Assembly: GCA_015057205.1 (NCBI GenBank)
Contig: SVEW01000042.1
Coordinates: forward strand, 1 to 17,215
Reading direction: 5' to 3'
DNA length: 17,215 nucleotides
Source: Lachnospiraceae bacterium
GTDB lineage: Bacteria; Bacillota; Clostridia; Lachnospirales; Lachnospiraceae
Below, in pieces: positions 7,496 to 15,118 of the stretch. The first letter of the stretch is position 1, and the number at the start of each line of letters is the position of its first letter. The position numbers and the translations under genes were made by a program. The notes under the pieces are model-generated. The model saw nothing but the letters and a program-made list of their open reading frames with translations. It did no database searches and was not told the DNA's origin.

Positions 7496-9094
7496 CTAGT
7501 CCTCTTCTTTCTTCAGGACTTTCTTTCTGTCGTCCTTCTTCTCGTCCTCTTTTTTATCGTCTTTTTTATCGTCTTTCTTATCGTCTTTCTTATCGTCTTT
7601 CTTATCGTCGTCCTTCTTCTCGTCCTCTTTTTCCTTCTTGGCAATCGCTTCATCATTCCACTTACTTGCCGCTGCACGGATAGCACTTAGATCACCAGTC
7701 CGAATGGCATCCTTAATAGCTTTTACCGCATCCTCAGAATTAGACTTCGTTCCCACCGCATAAACCGGTGCCGAAGCAGAATAGGTACTTCGATTAAATA
7801 CTTCTTTGCTTTCAACTTTTCCATTCTTCTTAATTATTTTATAAAGAACCGCCTTGTATCCTGTATGTGCCTCCTGAACCTGACTCACCGTACCAATCGG
7901 ATCACCGGTAGAAGTAAACTTCGGCTCCGGCTCCTCGGTAGATACAATCTCGCTTTCAAAACTCACTTCGCGATCCGGATCCCTTGTCTCGCATCCATAT
8001 ACTGTAAAATATATATTACGGTTTGCAGTATATCCTTCAATATAAATTGGAGTATCCAAGGTATTCTTAAACTGAAAATCCTTATAATCCCCGGCAATAG
8101 CCGCATCCTGCGAAGGCTGTACATAATGAACCACCATGGAGTGTGGAAATCTCTTTACAACCTCTAATTCCGCACGGATAACCGCATTATAGAGTGTACT
8201 GGACACCTGACAAACACCGCCACCTACACTCTCTACAACCGTTCCATTCTCGTAGGCTCCCGCTAAAGCATAGCCATTGCCAATAGTGATTGGCGAAATG
8301 GTATCATGAACCGAAAATGTTTCTCCCGGATACAGAATCGTTCCATTAATCAAAGACGTCGCATTCTCTACGTTCTGGCATCGACCAGCTGCCGATGTCC
8401 CATAGTTCGTAGTATAGGTTCCAAGAACGTCCTTAACCTTGGCAAGTTGCTCTTTATCTCCCTTTGGCAAATCCTCTTCACTTGGTAATTCCACGCTGCC
8501 AAGCTCTTCTTTAACGCCTTCTGCAAAATATTCTTTCAATGTTTCAATTGCTTCTTTGTTCTTAACCTTCTGCCCTGCAGTTCCCTCTACAAATACGAAC
8601 TGTCCGTTCTCGCGCTTCAAACCATTGTTAATTGTCTTCTGGTTCAATTCCTTCTGATGCTCATCCAAAAACTTCGTTGCAAGCACCTCATCTACAGAAA
8701 AGCTAACACTTACCACAACATTTTCATGTTTTAAATCCTGTTGCTCTTTATAGCGACGAATTAAATTTCCAAGATGGCCCACACCATATGCCTGTTTCGC
8801 CAGTTCGTCGCTAGAATAAGATAACCCCAATTCTTCTGCTGTTGCTTCCACGGTACGAGTACCAACCGTCAGTTTCACCGGTTGTGCAATCATCGCTTCT
8901 GCATACTGCGAAATAGCCTCTGATGCCTGCTCTTCATTCATGCCGCCAACAGACAGTGTTCCAACAAATACACCATCAAGAATCTTATCTCCGGATGCAT
9001 GGGCAAAGTGCTCACTCAGCCCTACAATACCGGCTGCTACCAATAGGCAGCTAGCTCCCAAAATAGCCGCCTTTTTCTTCCAATTTCTTTTCAT
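7496..9094 (-). CDS. VanW family surface protein with YoaR and G5-like domains and a charged repeat tail
   Basis: About 532 residues from the ATG at 9094. Order: short basic N-terminus with one hydrophobic segment (about 9-26, signal peptide or anchor, possible AHA cleavage near 33); YoaR-like putative peptidoglycan-binding region (about 37-190); VanW domain (about 224-355) with SVGGGVCQVSSTLYNA near 289-304; G5-like domain (about 380-450); and a Lys/Asp-rich tail from about 486 made largely of KKDD units. It is likely anchored outside the membrane and in contact with the cell wall; the biochemical role of VanW is unknown. Frame continues 24 codons upstream to a GTG, but the ATG precedes the signal-like segment. 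Position next to vancomycin resistance genes is not seen, so this is a general surface protein, not evidence of resistance. Confidence 0.9.
   Translation of the reverse strand: MKRNWKKKAAILGASCLLVAAGIVGLSEHFAHASGDKILDGVFVGTLSVGGMNEEQASEAISQYAEAMIAQPVKLTVGTRTVEATAEELGLSYSSDELAKQAYGVGHLGNLIRRYKEQQDLKHENVVVSVSFSVDEVLATKFLDEHQKELNQKTINNGLKRENGQFVFVEGTAGQKVKNKEAIETLKEYFAEGVKEELGSVELPSEEDLPKGDKEQLAKVKDVLGTYTTNYGTSAAGRCQNVENATSLINGTILYPGETFSVHDTISPITIGNGYALAGAYENGTVVESVGGGVCQVSSTLYNAVIRAELEVVKRFPHSMVVHYVQPSQDAAIAGDYKDFQFKNTLDTPIYIEGYTANRNIYFTVYGCETRDPDREVSFESEIVSTEEPEPKFTSTGDPIGTVSQVQEAHTGYKAVLYKIIKKNGKVESKEVFNRSTYSASAPVYAVGTKSNSEDAVKAIKDAIRTGDLSAIRAAASKWNDEAIAKKEKEDEKKDDDKKDDKKDDKKDDKKDDKKEDEKKDDRKKVLKKEED
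7554..7613 (-). repeat. 12-bp tandem repeat coding KKDD/DKKD units
   Basis: Five consecutive 12-bp units of the plus-strand form TTATCGTCTTTC: 7554-7565 (one change), 7566-7577, 7578-7589, 7590-7601 (exact) and 7602-7613 (two changes). Each encodes one four-residue DKKD step of the VanW protein tail, so gain or loss of units stays in frame. Confidence 0.9.
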
Positions 9095-9183
9095 TCTTCT
9101 TCCCTGCTTCCATATCGTTACTACATTTTTCTTTGTTACAATCGGTTGACTCTGTCCTACAAACACGCTATAGTAAAAATAGA

Positions 9184-9279
9184 TTATACAATAGCGGATA
9201 AAACAAGCGGCAAAATCATTGCCAGGATCAGAATGATTGCGACTGCACCAGCAAGTCTCTGACGTGTTTTCTGTTTCAT
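9184..9279 (-). CDS. Small single-pass membrane peptide (31 residues)
   Basis: Short frame starting MKQKTRQRLAGAV followed by one hydrophobic helix (about residues 10-30, LILAMILPLVLSAIV at the end). It has a very good ribosome site, AGGAGG with 7 nt spacing, which is the main reason to accept it. A basic N-terminus and hydrophobic C-terminus predict insertion with the N-terminus inside. It lies 89 nt before vanW on the same strand and may be the first gene of that transcript. A longer frame reads upstream but runs antisense through the divergent gene. I do not recognise a family; a signal-like or small regulatory membrane peptide are both possible. Confidence 0.65.
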   Translation of the reverse strand: MKQKTRQRLAGAVAIILILAMILPLVLSAIV

Positions 9280-9322
9280 CGTTTTACCTCCTATTAATTC
9301 ACAAGAGAAAGGACTACTTACC

Positions 9323-9928
9323 ATGCCATTACTATGTCTGTCATTTTTCATCCTCATTGTCAGTACTATTAATTTCTTCGGCGGCAATACCCGTAATCGG
9401 GATCGCGCCAAGCGCGACGCTTTTTGGGCAAAAGAATCCGAAGCCAATGCCACGGAATGTAAAGATTTATCCTCTTTACCCTATATTACCCTTGACGATG
9501 CGCTATTTACTATTACGGTATCCGAACCGGAACTCGTCTCTCTAAAGGACCAACTTCTTTCCTTGAAAGACAAAAAAATAGTAAATTTCACCGGTTATAC
9601 CAATACCGATTTAAAACTCACCTATGGAGCTGCAAACATCGGCGCCCTTACGCAATTCGATCAAAACTTTACCGATTTGTGTGCATACGTTCGCGATTTT
9701 GGCAAAGCGCTCCTAGATGCCGGTCAAGTTGAAGATGCTCAAACCGTATTGGAATACGGCATTCGCATCGGCTCTGACATTACGGAAAATTATGTGATAT
9801 TGGCTTATCTATACTTGGAAAAACATCAGACTTATCGCATTGATTCTTTAATCGAATCTGCCAGCCAATTAAATTCACTCTCCAAAGATACTATTATACT
9901 AAAACTAACAAAAATAGTCCACCCTTAA
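9323..9928 (+). CDS. Hypothetical membrane-anchored protein with TPR-like C-terminal half
   Basis: 201 residues and the only plus-strand gene. Residues about 2-20 (LLCLSFFILIVSTINFF) form an uncleaved anchor, followed by a basic stretch (NRDRAKRD) at the membrane face. Residues about 120-195 look helical and repeat-like (GKALLDAGQVEDAQTVLEYG, then a second helix pair), suggesting TPR-like protein binding. I do not recognise the family. Start supported by AAAGGA 10 nt upstream. The start codon is 43 nt from the divergent membrane peptide; the stop overlaps the nth stop in a shared TTAA. No convincing promoter lies in the gap, so it must begin inside the small gene or be weak. Confidence 0.82.
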   Translation: MPLLCLSFFILIVSTINFFGGNTRNRDRAKRDAFWAKESEANATECKDLSSLPYITLDDALFTITVSEPELVSLKDQLLSLKDKKIVNFTGYTNTDLKLTYGAANIGALTQFDQNFTDLCAYVRDFGKALLDAGQVEDAQTVLEYGIRIGSDITENYVILAYLYLEKHQTYRIDSLIESASQLNSLSKDTIILKLTKIVHP

Positions 9929-10563
9929 GCGTGTTTTGCATAAAAAATACACACATCCTGCAAAAAACAATGGGCGCAATCCGGCTTACGCGCCGTGCAA
10001 TAACTTCTGCCAAGGGAAATCACATGGATATTATACAAAATCCAATGCTCCTTTGGCAAAAGCTTCATCAAATCCTGCTCAATTTTCTCAGGTTCCTGAT
10101 TCTTCGTAAATTCCCACCGATTAGAAATTCTCTTCACATGGGTATCCACCACAATACTCGGATCCTGGTAAATATTCCCGCGAATTACATTGGCCGTCTT
10201 GCGCCCGACACCGGCTAGGGATAATAAATCCTGCAGTTCCCTTGGCACAATTCCACCATACACTTCCACCAACCGTTTCGCACAGGCAATAATGTTCACC
10301 GCCTTATTATGATAAAAACCGGTAGAATGAATATCCTGTTCCAATTCTTTCAAATCCGCATTTGCAAATTTCTCCAAAGAATCGTATTTTACAAACAAAT
10401 CCTTCGTCACAATATTCACCCTTGCATCCGTACACTGTGCGCTTAAAATAACAGCAATCAAAAGCTGCCACGGGGTTTCATGATTCAAATAACAAATTAA
10501 TTCCGTTCCGTATTCTTCATCCATTCGACGAAGAATTTCCATCATTCGCTCCTGCTTCGTCAT
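9925..10563 (-). CDS. nth: Endonuclease III (DNA glycosylase/AP lyase)
   Basis: Base-excision repair enzyme that removes oxidised pyrimidines. 212 residues. Helix-hairpin-helix LAGVGRKTANVIRGN with catalytic Lys K122, catalytic Asp in VDTHVKR (D140), and a C-terminal [4Fe-4S] site with the standard C-X6-C-X2-C-X5-C spacing (C189, C196, C199, C205). The ATG at 10563 has GAGG 9 nt upstream but overlaps the upstream radical SAM gene by 47 nt; an ATG at 10545 with AGGAG before it is a plausible alternative start. Last gene of the ribU unit. Confidence 0.96.
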   Translation of the reverse strand: MTKQERMMEILRRMDEEYGTELICYLNHETPWQLLIAVILSAQCTDARVNIVTKDLFVKYDSLEKFANADLKELEQDIHSTGFYHNKAVNIIACAKRLVEVYGGIVPRELQDLLSLAGVGRKTANVIRGNIYQDPSIVVDTHVKRISNRWEFTKNQEPEKIEQDLMKLLPKEHWILYNIHVISLGRSYCTARKPDCAHCFLQDVCIFYAKHA

Positions 10564-12253
10564 CGCTAATCCTCTTCACTCTCACGTTACCGGTTACAGG
10601 ATCTTTTTCTTCGTAGAAAAATCCAACCCGTACATGTTCCTTCTCCGGCATTCGGGCAAATTCATAAAAGCTTCCCCCGGTAAAATCATAGCTAAAGCCT
10701 TCGATATGCCGTTTGCTTCCAAATTGTTTCTTCCAATCCCGCAAAAGGTCATCTGTCTTCTTTGCAAATCCCGGTCTACTCTTCAAATTCTCCCGCAAAT
10801 ACAAATCATACACTGCCGCTTCTTCATAAAGTGTCCTATCTTCACCTTCGGATTCCAAGAAATCAAGCAACAGCTCATACTTTTTCATACGGGATTGCGA
10901 AATGGTCATTTGACCTTTTTGCAGATAGTAATCCGCCAATCTTCGGAAAAAAGCGAAGGGCTTCTCTTCCCCCCATTCTTTCTTTTGCCTGCAAAAATAC
11001 AGCCCCAGCATGGTTGAAAACTGGCCGCTATTATAATAGGTCTCCACCATCTGTTCCACCTGTTTCAGCGAAATAATTTCATCGTAAGTAATCCATTTCG
11101 TTCGCATCACCTCATAGGGCGGACGTTCATGATACAATATACCATATTCCCGTACATGTTCAAACATATACGAACCCTTTAACACTTTCAAAAATCCCAA
11201 CTGCAGCTGATGCGGTCGCATGGCATACAGATCATCAAAGGATTTCTGAAATCGCTCATAAGTTTCGTAAGGCAGTCCTGCAATCAAATCAAGGTGCAGG
11301 TTGATATTCCCTCTTTCCTTTAGCGCTGCCGTAATAGTTCGCACCTTATCAATATCCATAACACGATGAATTTCCGTAATGGTCTTCTCATTGGTAGATT
11401 GCACGCCAATTTCCAACTGAACCAATCCCGGCCGTAAACTCTTTAGGCAATCCAACTCTGACTGCTTCAAGATATCCGCTGCAACCTCAAAGTGAAAATT
11501 CGTCACTCCATTATCGTGTTCCTTAATATATTCCCAAATAGCCAATGCATGTTCCACTTTTGCATTATAGGTACGATCTACAAACTTCACCTGTGGCACC
11601 TTGGCCTCCAAAAAGCGATCCAACTCTGCATATACCTTTGGCAGCGACTTAAATCGCAAATTCCGATCTACCGACGATAAACAATAGCTACAGGAAAACG
11701 GGCAGCCACGAGAAGATTCGTAATATAGAATCTTGTGTTCCATTTTTGCAAAGTCGTCATATGGAAACGGCAAATCATCCAGATTCAGACAGGCCCGCGG
11801 CTTCGTAGCAATAATCTTTTCCCCCTCGCGATACAAGATTCCCTCCACTTCGGAAAAATCCTTTCCTGCACGATAGCTTCTACATAGGCGGAAGAACGTT
11901 TCTTCTCCTTCCCCCAATAAAATACCTCGTATTTCCGGATGGTTCTTAAGATGAGCTTCCGACTCATAACTTACTTCCGGCCCACCTAGCCAGATATCAA
12001 CATTCGGAAGCAACCGCCGCAACTCATAGGTCAGCTCATTAATATATAAATAATTCCACAAATAACAGGAAAACGCCACTACATCCGGGCGTTTCTGGTA
12101 CAAATCCTGTAAAATGTCGTCCGCATCGTGGTTGATGGTATATTCGCATACCACAACCTCTTCTCCCTTCGCCCTTGCATAAGACGAAAGTGCATAGACA
12201 GCTAAATTCGAATGAATATACTTCGTATTAATCGCAACTAATACTATTTTCAT
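10517..12253 (-). CDS. B12-binding-domain radical SAM protein (DUF4080-type)
   Basis: About 578 residues. The N-terminal region (1-150) has a cobalamin-binding-type Rossmann fold (LVAINTKYIHSNLAVY, WLGGPEVS, ILLGEGEETF); then the radical SAM core with C184-x3-C188-x2-C191 in RGCPFSCSYC, and a TIM-barrel motif ending near LIAGLPYET. The C-terminal part fits the DUF4080 extension seen on this family. The substrate is unknown; relatives are often called methyltransferase- or methylthiotransferase-like. ATG at 12253 (MKIVLVAINT) matches family starts; the ATG at 12265 is only 3 nt after the ribU stop and its AGGA is too close. It follows ribU directly and overlaps nth. Confidence 0.9.
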   Translation of the reverse strand: MKIVLVAINTKYIHSNLAVYALSSYARAKGEEVVVCEYTINHDADDILQDLYQKRPDVVAFSCYLWNYLYINELTYELRRLLPNVDIWLGGPEVSYESEAHLKNHPEIRGILLGEGEETFFRLCRSYRAGKDFSEVEGILYREGEKIIATKPRACLNLDDLPFPYDDFAKMEHKILYYESSRGCPFSCSYCLSSVDRNLRFKSLPKVYAELDRFLEAKVPQVKFVDRTYNAKVEHALAIWEYIKEHDNGVTNFHFEVAADILKQSELDCLKSLRPGLVQLEIGVQSTNEKTITEIHRVMDIDKVRTITAALKERGNINLHLDLIAGLPYETYERFQKSFDDLYAMRPHQLQLGFLKVLKGSYMFEHVREYGILYHERPPYEVMRTKWITYDEIISLKQVEQMVETYYNSGQFSTMLGLYFCRQKKEWGEEKPFAFFRRLADYYLQKGQMTISQSRMKKYELLLDFLESEGEDRTLYEEAAVYDLYLRENLKSRPGFAKKTDDLLRDWKKQFGSKRHIEGFSYDFTGGSFYEFARMPEKEHVRVGFFYEEKDPVTGNVRVKRISDDEAGANDGNSSSNG

Positions 12254-12268
12254 ACTCTTTTCCATTTC

Positions 12269-12886
12269 CTATTTCAAAATCATATTCCGCATAAATCCCG
12301 CTAACCGCTTATAAACCAAAAACGTGGTTAGCGATAATACGGTATATTTCAACAAGTTAAACGGTAATACCGCCCACACCATCATTGTAAACAAACTATC
12401 TATCTTCGGATTTACCTTTGTTCCCATGTCCACCAAAGTGGCCATCGGCATACGGGCAGCCCATGCATATACAGGAAACATAATAAAATAGTTAATCAAA
12501 ACCGCCATAATACTTACAATTACGGTGCCCACAGCCATTGAAATAGCTGCTCCTTTCTTGGAACGAATCTTATGATAAATCAAAACAGACGGCAGCATAT
12601 ACAACGCTGATACACAAAAATTCATCAATTCGCCTACACCCGCGGTCTGTGTTCCCTCATATATCAACTTTAACAATAGCTTAATAACAATCGTTACAAG
12701 GCCGTCTACCGGTCCCAGCACAAATCCCGCAATAATAATTGGCAATTCCGAAAAATCAAATGTAATAAACGGTGGCACAAACGGTACTGCGACCGAAAAA
12801 AACATCAAAATTGCGCTAATAGCGCCTAACATGGCAACAAGCACCATTCTCCTTACCTTGCTGCTCCCCTCTACTCTCTTTTTCAT
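12269..12886 (-). CDS. ribU: Riboflavin ECF transporter S component RibU
   Basis: Membrane substrate-binding subunit for riboflavin that docks on the EcfA1A2T module. 205 residues, about six hydrophobic segments. Family hallmarks: PFVPPFITFDFSELPIIIAGF and VLGPVDG (35-62), GTQTAGVGELMNF (78-90), NYFIMFPVY (132-140) and PFNLLKY (175-181). The SD AAAGGAG precedes the ATG. The energising genes are at 3482-5981 in the same window but in a different transcript, as is usual for group II ECF systems. Control region upstream carries a promoter, palindrome and hairpin but no FMN aptamer that I can recognise. Confidence 0.92.
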   Translation of the reverse strand: MKKRVEGSSKVRRMVLVAMLGAISAILMFFSVAVPFVPPFITFDFSELPIIIAGFVLGPVDGLVTIVIKLLLKLIYEGTQTAGVGELMNFCVSALYMLPSVLIYHKIRSKKGAAISMAVGTVIVSIMAVLINYFIMFPVYAWAARMPMATLVDMGTKVNPKIDSLFTMMVWAVLPFNLLKYTVLSLTTFLVYKRLAGFMRNMILK

Positions 12887-12907
12887 GGTTTCCCTACTCC
12901 TTTACAC

Positions 12908-12943
12908 AAAACAGCCTCGAAATGGTATGCATTTCAAGGCCGT
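12908..12943 (-). terminator. Terminator-like hairpin in the ribU leader (possible attenuator)
   Basis: On the minus strand arms 12943-12930 and 12924-12911 form a 14-bp stem (two G-U pairs, no mismatch) with a 5-nt loop, followed by TTTTGTGT. It ends only about 21 nt before the ribU start, between the predicted ribU promoter and the gene, where a conditional terminator would sit. It could instead mainly stop read-through from the upstream EAL gene, which has no terminator of its own. Confidence 0.75.
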
Positions 12944-13002
12944 TCTTTTAAGAATTATTGATAAACGAGGAATGATATTTCCTGTGATTTCGGCATCATC
13001 CT

Positions 13003-13020
13003 TATACTATTATTAGTATA
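13003..13020. promoter_or_regulatory. Palindrome over the ribU -10 box
   Basis: Perfect 7-bp arms TATACTA (13003-13009) and TAGTATA (13014-13020) around a 4-nt centre. The right arm contains the -10 hexamer (13015-13020), and the left arm falls near the transcription start, so a bound repressor would block initiation. No regulator gene lies next to it. It is A/T-rich, so chance symmetry is possible. Confidence 0.45.
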
Positions 13021-13043
13021 ATACACGACATTCCCATTTGCAA
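13015..13043 (-). promoter_or_regulatory. Promoter of the ribU unit
   Basis: TTGCAA (13038-13043), 17-nt spacer, TATACT (13015-13020). It begins 17 nt after the stop codon of the EAL gene and predicts a leader of about 120 nt before the ribU ATG. Confidence 0.75.
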
Positions 13044-13059
13044 GAAGAAGTTCCCTATT

Positions 13060-14973
13060 CTAAAAACTTTTTACCAGTTCAATAAAGTCTTCCTTTGCCA
13101 AAGGTTTTGAATAATAAAATCCCTGGTGAAGCGTACATCCAAGCACCTGCAACTTCGCTGCCATCTCCGTTGTTTCCACACCCTCTGCAATAATTTCAAA
13201 CCCCATTTCCGCCAACATGGAAATAGTATGTTTCAAAGCCTGCATCGCCAGATTATTCGTCATCGCCGACCACAACATACTTTTATCAATTTTGATGTCT
13301 GTAAACGGATTCTCGATAATCGTAACGGTATTGGAGAATCCATTCCCATAATCATCCATTGCAAAGTTCACACCTTTTTGCAAAAGCACCTCCATGTTCC
13401 GTTTCAAAGTTGTCTTTGAAATAACAGCTGCGGTCTCTGTAACCTCAAAATTCACCGCTTTATACGGAACCTGATAGGCATCCATAATATCAATCAACCG
13501 CTCTGCCAAATTCTCCTGCATACACTGGATACCAGACAAATTTACGTCAATCCGCTCAATCCCCTTTTCCCAGATTCTCTCTTTTTTCAGCATTTCGCAA
13601 ACCTCACCGAATACATAGGCTCCAATTTCTGTAATTAATCCTTTCTTTTCCGCCAAAGGTATAAATTCATCCGGTGAAATATTTCCAAGTTCTTCATCGT
13701 AAAGATGTACCAATGCCTCTGCGCGCACGTAACGCCCTTCTTTTGTACTATAGATAGGCTGATAGAGTACCTGAAAGCCACGGTTTTCTAATGCCCGCTT
13801 CAACGCCTGTAAAACATACGTTTCCCGCCGGCCTTCCATCAGTTCCACATCGTCAGCCCGACCGACCGTTTGCGAAAAATTTCCCACAACTTTTTGCAAC
13901 GCAAATCGCATCATATCAATGGCATCTTCCGCTTTTGGAACCTCCTCCGGTTTTGAAAGCATGCACATGTGAGCCCGCAGATTAACCTGCATGTCCCGAT
14001 ACACAAAGGGTTTTCGGAAGCGATCGGCAATCTTACTATGTATCAATTCCCATTCCTCCGGTGTTTTCTTTGCAATAATGCAAATAACCTCATCCTCTAT
14101 TCTGCACAGGCGTTTCGAGCCGCTTACCTTTGACAAAACCTCTATCACTTCTTTAAAAAGTTCCTGTTGTACGTCCAGTCCAATCATGGAGCTAATCCCA
14201 TTCACCCCTTCAATCTGTACTGCCAGAACCTGAAACCGCCTTCCTGCATAAATGCTATAGCGATATATCTCATCGAATCCCTTTACGTTATACAAATCCA
14301 TATCCGTTTCTTTGTATCCGGTTGGATTTTCCAATGAAAAATAAATTACCAGACAAGAAATTGCTGCACCATACTGCACAATCATCAACGTTGGATTCAT
14401 TGCCTGAATCACTACAACCCCCATCATCATAACGGTATAGCAGATAATAAATGCCACACGTCCCCTGGCAACCATTTTTCGACATACCAGTGTCCTAAAA
14501 AGCGCCAACAGTATGTAGCTAAAGGAAACCAAATATAGCGCAATTGCATATTCTCCATGCTGATAAACACCGTTTTCGTAGTAATAAATAGACTTCGTAT
14601 ACGGTGATGTGATAATCAGCAATGCAATTACAAAATATGGCACTCCGATTCCCAAAAACTGCCACGACGTAATGGCACTATCCATTTTGGTGGTAATGAT
14701 ATAAATATACATAAAATATGCAAAGGTAATACCGTTTGTTGACAATAGATATGCTTCATCACAGATATAATTAATCACAACCGGAAACTGCCCATAACGC
14801 GTGCCCAAATAAGTCGACAGTATATCAAAGACCGCAGCTAATAACGTTGCCGTCAGTAAATGGGCAAACATGACGGTTTCTTTATTTTTGATATTTTGGG
14901 TGATGAAAAAATAAGTCGCCAATACCAAAATCAGTATAACGGCACTCACATCAAAATACACATTATATACCAT
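13060..14973 (-). CDS. Membrane c-di-GMP phosphodiesterase-like protein (degenerate GGDEF plus EAL)
   Basis: 637 residues. About seven or eight hydrophobic segments (residues 5-215) form a membrane sensor. A GGDEF-like region (about 225-370) lacks the active site: RIEDEV stands where RxGGDEF should be (291-296), so it is regulatory at best. The EAL domain (about 385-637) keeps the metal and catalytic residues: E419 of EAL, NLS (N478), EVTET (E510), DDYGNG (D540, D541), K561, EGVET (E598) and Q617. The usual Arg of EALxR is His (H423), which could weaken substrate binding. Expected to hydrolyse c-di-GMP, lowering it to favour motility. Start has GGAGG 10 nt upstream; promoter at 15013-15041. 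Confidence 0.9.
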   Translation of the reverse strand: MVYNVYFDVSAVILILVLATYFFITQNIKNKETVMFAHLLTATLLAAVFDILSTYLGTRYGQFPVVINYICDEAYLLSTNGITFAYFMYIYIITTKMDSAITSWQFLGIGVPYFVIALLIITSPYTKSIYYYENGVYQHGEYAIALYLVSFSYILLALFRTLVCRKMVARGRVAFIICYTVMMMGVVVIQAMNPTLMIVQYGAAISCLVIYFSLENPTGYKETDMDLYNVKGFDEIYRYSIYAGRRFQVLAVQIEGVNGISSMIGLDVQQELFKEVIEVLSKVSGSKRLCRIEDEVICIIAKKTPEEWELIHSKIADRFRKPFVYRDMQVNLRAHMCMLSKPEEVPKAEDAIDMMRFALQKVVGNFSQTVGRADDVELMEGRRETYVLQALKRALENRGFQVLYQPIYSTKEGRYVRAEALVHLYDEELGNISPDEFIPLAEKKGLITEIGAYVFGEVCEMLKKERIWEKGIERIDVNLSGIQCMQENLAERLIDIMDAYQVPYKAVNFEVTETAAVISKTTLKRNMEVLLQKGVNFAMDDYGNGFSNTVTIIENPFTDIKIDKSMLWSAMTNNLAMQALKHTISMLAEMGFEIIAEGVETTEMAAKLQVLGCTLHQGFYYSKPLAKEDFIELVKSF

Positions 14974-15012
14974 CGGTTACACGCCTCCTATTGTCTTTCA
15001 TTTTAGCAAACA

Positions 15013-15041
15013 ATTATGTAATCGGAGTGATAGTTTTTCAA
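15013..15041 (-). promoter_or_regulatory. Promoter of the EAL gene
   Basis: TTGAAA (15036-15041), 17-nt spacer, CATAAT (15013-15018), about 40 nt before the start codon and downstream of the tRNA terminator. So the gene does not depend on the tRNA promoter. Confidence 0.7.
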
Positions 15042-15086
15042 CGGTTCTGTTACCTTTTAAGGCCTGTTTTTCCTTATTTTTCGCAC

Positions 15087-15115
15087 AAAAAAAGACAGGG
15101 ACAAATCCCTGCCTT
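15087..15115 (-). terminator. Intrinsic terminator of the tRNA-Sec gene
   Basis: On the minus strand AAGGCAGGGA (15115-15106) pairs with TCCCTGTCTT (15101-15092), 10 bp with one G-U pair and a 4-nt loop, followed by a T run (15093-15087). It begins 4 nt after the mature tRNA end. Confidence 0.93.
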
Positions 15116-15118
15116 GAG

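Noticed and set aside
7295..7690. Plus-strand frame with a long hydrophobic run of L, V, I and F opposite the VanW tail
   Set aside because: It is the antisense reading of the KKDD repeat, whose codons read as hydrophobic residues on the other strand; no ribosome site and it overlaps a well-supported gene.
7496..9094. Vancomycin resistance function of the VanW protein
   Set aside because: No vanH, vanA/B, vanX or two-component genes are near; YoaR-VanW-G5 proteins are common surface proteins in this group.
9183..9188. TATAAT on the minus strand before vanW as a promoter
   Set aside because: It overlaps the stop codon of the small peptide and no -35 box is found at 16-18 nt.
9269..9297. TATTAA as -10 box for the plus-strand gene
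   Set aside because: The only possible -35 (TTCTGT) matches consensus poorly; kept as unproven.
9280..9453. Upstream extension of the 31-residue membrane peptide to about 89 residues
   Set aside because: The extension runs antisense through the divergent gene and lacks membrane or family features; the AGGAGG site marks the inner ATG.
12952..12999. Leader peptide MPKSQEISFLVYQ in the ribU leader
   Set aside because: The frame starts within about 15 nt of the predicted transcription start, its ribosome site is too close to the ATG, and it has no run of regulatory codons.
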